DNA of 17,756 bases. Origin: Bacillota bacterium. Lineage in GTDB: Bacteria; Bacillota; Clostridia; Peptostreptococcales; Anaerovoracaceae. The stretch lies in contig JAGATO010000200.1 in NCBI GenBank assembly GCA_017621195.1, forward strand, positions 1-17,756, in the 5' to 3' direction. Made by a program: the position numbers and the translations under genes. Numbering within the stretch: position 1 is the stretch's first letter; the number at the start of each line of letters is the position of its first letter. Below, piece after piece: positions 7,553 to 14,306 of this stretch. The notes under the pieces were generated by a model that was not told the DNA's origin, searched no databases, and saw nothing but the letters and a program-made list of their open reading frames with translations.

Positions 7553-8758
7553 ATGTCTATCGAATGCAAAGTAAAACAGCTCATTGAAGAAAATTTTGAA
7601 GAAATCGTCGCCATCCGCCGCGACATCCATATGCATCCGGATCTGTCCGAGCATGAAGAGCGGACCATGAACAAGATCAGCGAATACCTGACCGCCTGGG
7701 GCATTCCCCACCGCACCATGGTAGGCGGCCACGGCGTCGTCGCCGTAGTGGAAGGAAAGGCCCCCTCCGCTGGTCCTCGGAAGTACGAAGCCGTAGGTAT
7801 CCGCGGCGACATCGACGCCCTTCCCATTCTGGAGGAAGTGGACGTTCCCTTCAAGTCTGTCAATGAAGGCGTCATGCACGCCTGCGGCCACGACATGCAC
7901 GCGGCCATGCTGCTGGGAAGCGCCAAGATCCTGAAAACCCTGGAAAACGAATTCTCCGGTGCCGTGAAGTTCATCTTCCAGCCCGCCGAAGAAACCGTGG
8001 GAGGCGCCGATCAGATGATTCAGGACGGCTGCATGAATGATCCGGACGTAGGCGCCATGATCGCCTTCCACGTCACGGCAAACCAGCCCACCGGCGTTAT
8101 CGAAATGCGTCGCGGTAAAATGAACGCCGCCACCTGCGACCTGATCCTGGATGTGGAAGGTCTGGCCTGCCACGGCGCTCATCCCGATCTGGGCGTAGAC
8201 GCCATCGTTGCCGCGTCTCAGATCGTCACCGCTCTGCAGAGCATCCCCAGCCGCAACCTGGCTCCCACCGACGCCGGCATCATCACCGTCGGTCAGTTCC
8301 ATGCCGGTAGCAAGGACAACATCGTTGCCGGCGTAGCTAAACTGTCCGGTACGATCCGCGCTCTGGATCCGAAGATCATGGAGCTGCTGAAGAGCCGCAT
8401 CCGCACCATCGCCGAAGGTACTGCTGCCGCTTACGGTGCAACCGCACACCTGACGCTGATCGACGGCTATCCGGCCCTGATCAACAGCGACTACATGTTC
8501 GATGAGATGGACGCGCTGGCACAGCGCCTGTTCGGAAAGGACATGGTTAGCTACATGCCCGATCCCAGTCTGGGCGCTGACGACTTCGCCTTCTTTACCC
8601 AGGCCTGCGACGGCATCTACATGAACGTGGGCGTTAACCCCGGAAACCGTCCCCATCCCCAGAAGGCTCACAACGAGTTCTTCGACCCCGATGAAGAGGG
8701 CATGAAAAACGGAATCATGATGGAAGTCATCGGTTCTCTGGAGCTGTTGAAGAAATAA
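7553..8758 (+). CDS. M20-family amidohydrolase (N-acyl amino acid hydrolase type)
   Basis: This is a metal-dependent amidohydrolase of the M20D group (HipO/AmaA/YkuR-like), which removes acyl groups from N-acylated amino acids or related amides. The 401-residue product has GIRGDIDALPI (82-92), HACGHDMHAAMLLG (109-122, with the Cys and His metal ligands), QPAEE (143-147, catalytic and metal Glu), His173, and the lid-domain CHGAHP (206-211). The start at 7553 is set by CAGGAGG nine bases upstream; an in-frame ATG at 7526 is rejected. It overlaps the ribosome binding site of the alanine racemase gene, so the two form an operon. Substrate cannot be assigned: hippurate, N-acetylated or other acyl amino acids, or N-acetyl-diaminopimelate are all possible. 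The last would suit the cell-wall neighbourhood. Confidence 0.9.
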   Translation: MSIECKVKQLIEENFEEIVAIRRDIHMHPDLSEHEERTMNKISEYLTAWGIPHRTMVGGHGVVAVVEGKAPSAGPRKYEAVGIRGDIDALPILEEVDVPFKSVNEGVMHACGHDMHAAMLLGSAKILKTLENEFSGAVKFIFQPAEETVGGADQMIQDGCMNDPDVGAMIAFHVTANQPTGVIEMRRGKMNAATCDLILDVEGLACHGAHPDLGVDAIVAASQIVTALQSIPSRNLAPTDAGIITVGQFHAGSKDNIVAGVAKLSGTIRALDPKIMELLKSRIRTIAEGTAAAYGATAHLTLIDGYPALINSDYMFDEMDALAQRLFGKDMVSYMPDPSLGADDFAFFTQACDGIYMNVGVNPGNRPHPQKAHNEFFDPDEEGMKNGIMMEVIGSLELLKK

Positions 8759-8771
8759 GGAGTGCAGTCAA

Positions 8772-9893
8772 ATGGAAAGCAAGGAAAAACATGAAGAACT
8801 GTTGTTGAGAGATACCGTCGTTCGGGTGGATCTGTCCGCCATCGCCGAGAACATGCGGCTGATCGCCGAGATGTGCGGCCCCGATGTGGCAATCATGCCG
8901 GTCATCAAGGCCAACGGCTACGGCCACGGTGCCGTTGGCATCGCTCCCACGCTGATGGAGGCCGGCGCAACCTATCTGGCTGTGGCCACGCTCACCGAAG
9001 CTCTGGAACTGCGGGAAGCCTATCCGGACTATCCGCTGTTCATCCTGGGCCACACGCCGGACCGTCTGGCGGAGCTGGTGGTAAAAAACAACATCACCCA
9101 GACTCTGGTCTCCCTGGCTCAGGCCAGAGCCCTATCCGCTGCCGCCGTCAAGGCCAATGCAACGGTGAAGGTTCACCTGAAGGTGGACACCGGCTTCCAT
9201 CGTCTCGGAATCTACGACGAAGAAGAGCTGTATCAGATGACGCAGCTTCCCGGTCTGGAAGTGGAGGGTATCTTCTCCCATCTGGCCCTGACCAATGAAG
9301 AAGAAGACTGGAAGCAGTACAACCTGTTTACGGATATGATCGCCCGCCTGGAAGCCCGGGGCTGCAGCTTCCGCTATCAGCATATCGCCGACAGCATCTC
9401 CCTGGTGGACTATCCGGACTTCCGCATGAACATGGTGCGTCCCGGCGCTCTCGTCTTCGGTCTGCGCGGATTCCACGTCGGTTATCTGCCGGTAAAACAG
9501 TGCATCTCCTTCGAAAGCCGCATTTCCCAGATCCACGAGATCAAGGCAGGCGAAGGCGTGGGCTACGACTATCTGTGGCGCGCTCCCAAGGATACCCGCA
9601 TCGGCACCATGCCCTTCGGCTACGCCGACGGCTATCCCAGAAACATGCGGGATAAGGGCTACGTCACCATTCACGGTGTCAAGTGTCCCGTCCTGGGCGT
9701 CATCTGCATGGACCAGTGCGTCGTGGACCTCAGCGAAGTTCCCCAGGCCAAGGAAGGCGACGTGGGCATCATCTACGGAAACGGAGAGAACAACACCATG
9801 TCCATCGAAGAGGCTTCTAAACTGGCCGGTTCCAACAAGAACGAGATCGTAGCCAGAATTCTGGCCCGTCCTCCCCGCGTGTACGACAAGTAG
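8772..9893 (+). CDS. alr: Alanine racemase (PLP-dependent)
   Basis: Alr interconverts L- and D-alanine, supplying D-alanine for peptidoglycan. The 373-residue product has the fold-type III TIM-barrel and C-terminal beta domain. The PLP lysine is Lys46 in VIKANGYGHG, the second catalytic base is probably Tyr265 in GVGYDYLW, and MVRPG (221-225) and GYADGYPR (283-290) are family signatures. Two spots deviate from typical Alr: HIADS (204-208) replaces the usual H-A-A-N-S, and GYD replaces the usual S-Y-G around the catalytic Tyr. These leave room for a racemase with altered specificity. An AAGGAG site overlaps the stop codon of the preceding amidohydrolase gene, 13 bases away, so the genes are co-transcribed and probably coupled. 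A terminator follows at 10016-10078. Confidence 0.9.
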   Translation: MESKEKHEELLLRDTVVRVDLSAIAENMRLIAEMCGPDVAIMPVIKANGYGHGAVGIAPTLMEAGATYLAVATLTEALELREAYPDYPLFILGHTPDRLAELVVKNNITQTLVSLAQARALSAAAVKANATVKVHLKVDTGFHRLGIYDEEELYQMTQLPGLEVEGIFSHLALTNEEEDWKQYNLFTDMIARLEARGCSFRYQHIADSISLVDYPDFRMNMVRPGALVFGLRGFHVGYLPVKQCISFESRISQIHEIKAGEGVGYDYLWRAPKDTRIGTMPFGYADGYPRNMRDKGYVTIHGVKCPVLGVICMDQCVVDLSEVPQAKEGDVGIIYGNGENNTMSIEEASKLAGSNKNEIVARILARPPRVYDK

Positions 9894-10015
9894 CGCTTCT
9901 TCGCGAGGGCGAACGGTAAAACGACCATTGAGCTTTGCGGAGGATCTCCGACAAAACGACAATCGAAAAAGCAACAAATTTCCGACTGAATAGAAATCAG
10001 TCTGGAGAACAAATG

Positions 10016-10078
10016 AAATCGCTGAGTCGTATTACCACGGCATCGTACCTTTGGTGGTATGACCTCAGCGATTTTTTG
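10016..10078 (+). terminator. Intrinsic terminator after alr
   Basis: AATCGCTGAG (10017-10026) pairs with CTCAGCGATT (10064-10073). Inside it TACCAC (10033-10038) pairs with GTGGTA (10054-10059), giving a long two-part hairpin. A T6 run follows at 10072-10077. It ends the amidohydrolase-alr transcript about 125 bases after the alr stop. The intervening 9894-10015 holds only a weak hairpin (GACTGA/TCAGTC near 9983-10002) and no gene. Confidence 0.85.
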
Positions 10079-10127
10079 TTTGTCCGTCGTGCTGCGATGG
10101 AAACAAAGCGAAAGAAAGGAATGAAAA

Positions 10128-10180
10128 GAAAAATAAAAGGGACTTTTTTACGGCCCCTATCCGGGACATTTTACAGTCCC
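10128..10180 (-). terminator. Intrinsic terminator of hpf
   Basis: On the minus strand GGGACT (10180-10175) pairs with AGTCCC (10144-10139) and is followed by TTTTATTTTT. A competing shorter stem, GGGAC (10180-10176) with GTCCC (10167-10163), uses the same 5' arm. It lies 55 bases beyond the hpf stop codon and faces the alr terminator. Confidence 0.65.
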
Positions 10181-10190
10181 ACTATACACA

Positions 10191-10222
10191 GGGGCTGCGT
10201 TTCGCAGCCCCGTTCTTTTTCT
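10191..10222 (+). terminator. Terminator-like hairpin reading towards hpf
   Basis: GGGGCTGCG and CGCAGCCCC form a perfect 9-bp stem with a TTT loop, followed on the plus strand by GTTCTTTTT. This is a terminator for plus-strand transcription. It would stop read-through from alr before it runs antisense into hpf. On the minus strand it has no T-run. Confidence 0.75.
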
Positions 10223-10235
10223 ATGGATCTCTGAA

Positions 10236-10763
10236 TTAATATCTGGTATCCAGCAGTCCGTAAGCTCCATCGTTTCTCTTGTAAACGACGCTGACGCTGT
10301 CGGTCTCCACGTTCATGAATACGTAGAAGCTGTGTTCCAGCAGTTCCATCTGCATGATGGCTTCTTCCGCGTTCATGGGCAGCAGGTCGAACTTCTTGGT
10401 CTTGACGATCTTGACATCTTCCGTTTCTTCCGGCAGATCAGGTACCTCTGCAAACATAATTTCCTTGTGGTCCTTATGCTTTTTCTGCAGCTTGGTCTTG
10501 AACCGGGACATCTGGCTGGACAGCTTGTCCACCACCTTATCCACACAGGTGTAAATGTCGCCGTTCACTTCTTCCGCACGGAAGATCGTTCCCTTGGCAT
10601 TGATGGTCGCCTCCAGCCGCTGCTTTCCTCTTTCCTGGGAAAGCATTACGTTCGCTACAATTTCTTTGGAAAAATACTTTCCTAACTTCTCGAATTTCTT
10701 CTCGATGGTGTCCTTTAGATGATCACTGGCGGTAAAATTCTTGCATGTAATAACGACCTTCAT
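10236..10763 (-). CDS. hpf: Ribosome hibernation promoting factor, long form
   Basis: Long HPF (RaiA/YvyD family) binds the small ribosomal subunit and dimerises 70S ribosomes into inactive 100S particles in stationary phase or stress. The 175-residue product has the N-terminal S30AE domain (about 1-95, starting MKVVITCKNF). A charged linker follows, then the C-terminal dimerisation domain (about 118-172, with FDLLPMNAEEAIMQMELL and YGLL). The start at 10763 has AAAGGGGG upstream; an in-frame ATG at 10799 would add 12 residues and lacks a site. It is transcribed alone, from a probable sigma-H-type promoter. It lies downstream of a structured RNA of a class named after this gene. Confidence 0.95.
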   Translation of the reverse strand: MKVVITCKNFTASDHLKDTIEKKFEKLGKYFSKEIVANVMLSQERGKQRLEATINAKGTIFRAEEVNGDIYTCVDKVVDKLSSQMSRFKTKLQKKHKDHKEIMFAEVPDLPEETEDVKIVKTKKFDLLPMNAEEAIMQMELLEHSFYVFMNVETDSVSVVYKRNDGAYGLLDTRY

Positions 10764-10844
10764 AACGAAACCCCCTTTAAGCTGATGGTCTGAAAACATC
10801 CTTTCGATCTTTCCGACGCCCCAGCTTATATGTTTTATACTGTT

Positions 10845-10873
10845 ATATTCGATACATACCCCCGATTTCCTCT
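10845..10873 (-). promoter_or_regulatory. Candidate sigma-H promoter of hpf
   Basis: On the minus strand AGAGGAAAT (10873-10865), an 11-base gap and ATCGAATAT (10853-10845) fit the Bacillus sigma-H consensus RnAGGAWWW-N11-12-RnnGAATWW at every defined position. Transcription would start near 10838, giving a 75-base leader to hpf. That leader holds a possible AAGCTG/CAGCTT stem just before the ribosome binding site. The B. subtilis homologue yvyD is known to be under sigma-B and sigma-H control, which makes the match credible. Confidence 0.65.
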
Positions 10874-10947
10874 TTTAAATTTTCAGAAAATTATTATTTT
10901 ATTTTCACATCGTTTCCACGGATGCATTTCCTTTATTTTTCTGGCGC

Positions 10948-11011
10948 TTCTCCGGTATTTCTCCGGCGTTCAGATGTCTGTGCCCGGCGTTCGGACGTCT
11001 CTGTTCGGACG
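10948..11011. repeat. Short phased direct repeats upstream of hpf
   Basis: On the plus strand TTCTCCGG occurs at 10948-10955 and 10959-10966 (11-base period). CCGGCGTTC followed by RGAYGTCT occurs at 10963 and 10984 (21-base period). A further GTTCGGACG lies at 11003-11011. The block is between the terminator of the structured RNA and the hpf promoter and contains no gene. The spacings are near whole helical turns, which would suit a multimeric regulator, but no known operator is recognised. Confidence 0.5.
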
Positions 11012-11021
11012 ATTTTGGGCA

Positions 11022-11215
11022 CAAAAAAACGAATGATGAAACCGCCCGGCTGACCTGGTCTTTGCCCCCACACCTGCCTAACCTGGATTTTCCAGAGGAC
11101 TTACATCTAAGACACGCCATGATCACCGCTGCCTTGCAGACCGGCTTACGTGGGTCCCTTTGCCCGTGTCTGGCCTGGACTTTCAACCACAGACCCGGAC
11201 GGTTTCATCATTCGC
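11022..11215 (-). ncRNA. Structured RNA of the raiA-motif type
   Basis: An independent RNA of about 190 nt is encoded on the minus strand. Its ends pair perfectly over 14 bp (GAATGATGAAACCG with CGGTTTCATCATTC, 11200-11213 and 11031-11044). One G-U and four more pairs extend this to 19 bp. The stem is directly followed by G-T7-G (11030-11022), so the closing helix doubles as a terminator. The interior is G+A-rich and highly structured, with small hairpins such as CTGGA-AAA-TCCAG and two GGGCAAAG motifs, and it has no reading frame with a start site. Its own promoter starts transcription at the 5' edge of the stem. Location between comFC and hpf (raiA), size and architecture match the raiA RNA motif of Bacillota and Actinobacteria, whose function is unsettled. 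The class assignment is from memory, without a covariance search. Confidence 0.78.
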
Positions 11216-11222
11216 TTCTCTC

Positions 11223-11250
11223 ATTATATCGACAATCCGTCGTTTGTCAA
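11223..11250 (-). promoter_or_regulatory. Strong promoter of the raiA-type RNA
   Basis: On the minus strand consensus TTGACA (11250-11245) and consensus TATAAT (11228-11223) are 16 bases apart, among the strongest promoters in the window. The predicted start at about 11216 coincides with the base of the closing stem of the RNA. The -35 element contains the TGA stop codon of comFC, so the RNA gene begins exactly where the comFC coding region ends. Confidence 0.88.
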
Positions 11251-12044
11251 TGCGATTTTTCGTGGGGAGCCGCCGCAAAGGTGAGAAGGATCACGTCCTC
11301 CGCCCCTCGATCCCGCAGCACCGACGCACAGGCGTCCGCCGTGCTGCCGGTGGTCACCACATCGTCCACCAGAATCACGCACTTTCCTTCCAGCTCGCGG
11401 CCCTGCCGGTTGCCTCCGTCGCGCGCACTCTCGCCCAGTTCACTGCCCCAGCCCACGCTCTCGCCCAGTCCCTTCCAATCGAAGGCACCCTCCACGTTCT
11501 GACGGCGCTGGGCTTCCGAAATGTTTTTCATGGCAGCGGTTGCCCGCGTCCTCACCAGACACTCCGCCCAGGGAATCCCCAGGGAATCTCCCACCTGTTT
11601 TGCCAGGATGGCCGACTGATCGTAGCCGCGGATCCTCTTCTTCTTCCGATGGACGGGAACGAAGGTCACCAGATCCGCAGCCCGCCGTACCCTTTCCTCC
11701 TCCGGTCCGAACTCTTCCCTAAACCGCTGGGCCATCAGCCGCCCCAGATTCTTTCCCAGCCAGGGCTGCCCGTTGTTCTTGAACTTTCCGATGATCTCCT
11801 TGGAAAGACCGCCGTACACCGTGCAGGACAGAACCTGCGAATAGCTTCTGTCCTCGCAGTCCTTTCCCATCGCCTTGGTCAGATTTTCCTCGCAGAACAT
11901 CTGATCCAGACACGATCTGCAAAGGCCCCACCGGACGGTAAGATCCTCCTCGCCGTCCAGCAGATCGCCGCAGGCCATGCAGTACAGGTTTTCCGGATAG
12001 ATCACCTGCAACAGCTCCTCGCCCAGCCGCTCCCATACTCCCAT
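11247..12044 (-). CDS. comFC: ComF family protein (phosphoribosyltransferase-like, DNA uptake)
   Basis: ComFC-type proteins pair a small N-terminal zinc finger with a phosphoribosyltransferase-like domain and are needed for the internal steps of natural transformation. The 265-residue product has Cys22-x2-Cys25 and Cys42-x2-Cys45 as likely zinc ligands. VPVHRKKKRIRGYDQS (130-145) and the PRPP-loop ILVDDVVTTGSTADAC (224-239) follow. A glycine-rich insertion at about 190-216 is unusual. The start has AAGGAGG upstream. It lies 27 bases after recD2 as the last gene of yhaM-recD2-comFC. Whether this organism is transformable cannot be judged; many Clostridia keep comFC without a full uptake system. 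Confidence 0.92.
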   Translation of the reverse strand: MGVWERLGEELLQVIYPENLYCMACGDLLDGEEDLTVRWGLCRSCLDQMFCEENLTKAMGKDCEDRSYSQVLSCTVYGGLSKEIIGKFKNNGQPWLGKNLGRLMAQRFREEFGPEEERVRRAADLVTFVPVHRKKKRIRGYDQSAILAKQVGDSLGIPWAECLVRTRATAAMKNISEAQRRQNVEGAFDWKGLGESVGWGSELGESARDGGNRQGRELEGKCVILVDDVVTTGSTADACASVLRDRGAEDVILLTFAAAPHEKSH

Positions 12045-12071
12045 CGTTTCCTCCTTGACTGTCGCTCCCCG

Positions 12072-14294
12072 CTACAGTCCCATCTTCATGTATTCCTTCA
12101 GCCGCACCGCCAGTCCGGAATACCGTTCCACGATGCGGTTATTGTCCACCATGTTGTTCATTCGTGCTTCCGATCCCACCAAAACCACAGCCTTCTTCGC
12201 CCGGGTCACCGCCGTATACAGCAGGTTTCGCGTGGCCAGCATGGGTGGAAACCAGGTCACAGGCATGACGATGATGGGAAATTCGCTTCCCTGGCTCTTA
12301 TGTACCGTAATGGCGTAGGCCAGCTCCACCTCATCCAGCTGGCTGAATTCGTAATGCACGTACTTGTTGTCGTCGAAGAGGGCGTATACGTAGCCGTTTT
12401 CCGTGTCGATGCTCTGGATGAATCCCACGTCGCCGTTGAAGATGCCCTGTCCGTCCTGCAGATCGTCCAGCCGCTTCCAGGACAGCTGGTAGTTGTTCTT
12501 GATCTGCATGATCTTGTCGCCCTCCCGGAAGATCCGTTCGCCGTGCTTCCGTTCCCGCTTCTCCGGAGACGGCGGATTTAAAATGGCCTGAAGCTCCTTG
12601 TTCAGCTGGTGCGTCCCCAAAAAACTCTTGCGCACCGGCGTCATGACCTGAATGTCCCGGACGGGGTCACACTCCGTATAGAACTTGGGAAGCCGCCGAA
12701 TGTTCAGATCCTTGATCGTAGCCAGCATTTCCTTTTCGTTTTCGGTCCGCAGAAGGAAGAAATCCTTCCCCTTGGCGTTGCAGTCCGGATATTCGCCCCG
12801 GTTGATCCGGTGAGCGTTGACCACGATCATGCTCTCCCGGGCCTGCCGGAAGATCTCGGTCAGCTTTACGGAATAGATGGCCTCGCTGTCGATGATGTCC
12901 CGCAGGACGTTGCCCGGTCCCACGCTGGGAAGCTGGTCCGCATCGCCCACCAGAATCAGCCGCGTTCCCGGCTGAATGGCCGAAACGAGACCGTTCATCA
13001 GAAGAATGTCCACCATGGAAGCCTCGTCGATGATCACCGCTTCGTAATCCAGCGGATCCTCCTCGGTCTTCCCGAAGCGCATGGCGTCCTCACCCTCGGA
13101 ATAGTAGTACTCCAACAGCCGGTGAATGGTAGATGCCGGATAGCCCGAGGTTTCGGAGATCCGCTTGGCTGCCCTCCCCGTAGGTGCGGCAACGGCGGCT
13201 TTGATGTTGCTGCGGTCGAAGATGCGCATGATGGTGTTGAGAATCGTTGTCTTACCGGTACCGGGGCCGCCGGTGATGACCGACACACCGTTTTTCAGCG
13301 ATGAGCTGACGGCAAACCGCTGGTTTTCCGACAGTTCGAATCCCGTCTCGCTCTCGATGCTTCTGATCAGCCGCTCCATCTCTTCGTCGTCGGCGATGTG
13401 AGCCAGCGGCGCTTCGTTCAGCTCCATGAGCCTGGCGCAGACGTTCTGCTCCGCCTTCCACAAAGCGATGGGAAAGAGCACGCTGCGGCCTTCCAGCGTT
13501 TCCAGGTGAACGTCCCCTTCAAAGGCCATCTGCACGGTCATTTCATAGATGTCGTTGGCCGACACGTCCAGAAACTCCGCTGTCTTTTCGCAAAACAGCT
13601 TCTGGGGAATGAAGGTGTGGCCTTCGCCGGTGTAGGCCCACAGGGCGTAGGCAATCCCGCTGCGGATCCGGAACTCCGAATCCTTGGCGATCCCCAGCTT
13701 CTCCGCAATGGCGTCCGCCTTTTTGAAGCCGATGCCGAACACGTCATCCACCAGCTGGTAGGGGTTTTCCTCCACGGCCCGGATGGTGTCGCTGCCATAG
13801 ACCTTATACAGCTTCATAGCGTAGGCGGGAGAGATCCCATACTGCTGAAAGTACACCGTGATCTGAGCGAATTCCCGGTGGGCGCGATAGGCCTCGCCCA
13901 CGGTCGCTGCCGTCTTCGGACCGATGCCGGAAATCTCCGCCAGCCGCATGGGATCCTCTTCGATGATGCGCAGCGTATCCTCGCCGAATCGGGCAACGAT
14001 GGCGGCCGCCGTCTTCTTTCCGATGCCCTTCAGAAGGCCGGAGGCCAGAAAGGCTTCGATCCCTTCGGCGGTGCCTGGCATTTCCTCCGTAAAGGCGGTG
14101 AAGGCAAACTGCTCCCCATAGGTGGCGTGGTTCTTCCACTGCCCCTCCAGAACGAAAACACGGCCCTTTTCCGCATGAGGAAGATAGCCCACGGCCACGA
14201 AATCCATCTCCGGGTTTTCCATGCCGATGACCGCATAGCAGTTCTCTTCGTTATAATATATGATTTCGATTATGGTACCTTTGACTCTCTCCAT
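12072..14294 (-). CDS. recD2: RecD2-type ATP-dependent DNA helicase
   Basis: RecD2 is a 5'-3' superfamily 1B helicase that works without RecBC, in DNA repair and replication-fork maintenance. The 740-residue product has an N-terminal OB-like region and helix-hairpin-helix motifs (LKGIGKKTA at 88-96, ISGIGPKTA at 121-129, VFGIGFKKAD at 185-194). The helicase core has Walker A GGPGTGKT (342-349), Walker B IIDEAS (421-426), GDADQLPSVGPG (450-461) and IFRQ (481-484). VHKSQGSEF and YTAVTRAKK near the C-terminus are motifs V/VI. The length is typical of RecD2. The ribosome binding site is weak (GGGAAGCGGG), and the gene begins 12 bases after yhaM, suggesting coupled translation. It is the middle gene of the yhaM-recD2-comFC operon. 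Confidence 0.95.
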   Translation of the reverse strand: MERVKGTIIEIIYYNEENCYAVIGMENPEMDFVAVGYLPHAEKGRVFVLEGQWKNHATYGEQFAFTAFTEEMPGTAEGIEAFLASGLLKGIGKKTAAAIVARFGEDTLRIIEEDPMRLAEISGIGPKTAATVGEAYRAHREFAQITVYFQQYGISPAYAMKLYKVYGSDTIRAVEENPYQLVDDVFGIGFKKADAIAEKLGIAKDSEFRIRSGIAYALWAYTGEGHTFIPQKLFCEKTAEFLDVSANDIYEMTVQMAFEGDVHLETLEGRSVLFPIALWKAEQNVCARLMELNEAPLAHIADDEEMERLIRSIESETGFELSENQRFAVSSSLKNGVSVITGGPGTGKTTILNTIMRIFDRSNIKAAVAAPTGRAAKRISETSGYPASTIHRLLEYYYSEGEDAMRFGKTEEDPLDYEAVIIDEASMVDILLMNGLVSAIQPGTRLILVGDADQLPSVGPGNVLRDIIDSEAIYSVKLTEIFRQARESMIVVNAHRINRGEYPDCNAKGKDFFLLRTENEKEMLATIKDLNIRRLPKFYTECDPVRDIQVMTPVRKSFLGTHQLNKELQAILNPPSPEKRERKHGERIFREGDKIMQIKNNYQLSWKRLDDLQDGQGIFNGDVGFIQSIDTENGYVYALFDDNKYVHYEFSQLDEVELAYAITVHKSQGSEFPIIVMPVTWFPPMLATRNLLYTAVTRAKKAVVLVGSEARMNNMVDNNRIVERYSGLAVRLKEYMKMGL

Positions 14295-14306
14295 CCCGCT
14301 TCCCGT

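Noticed and set aside
9946..9975. Degenerate TTCGACA-like boxes (TCCGACA, AACGACA) after alr
   Set aside because: They are imperfect, lie at a 3' end, and are not near any promoter, so I do not count them as Spo0A sites.
9935..10234. A 99-codon plus-strand frame after alr, with a GGAG near an internal ATG at 10013
   Set aside because: It runs through the alr terminator hairpin and two further hairpins, and the translation is low-complexity and basic. I regard it as non-coding.
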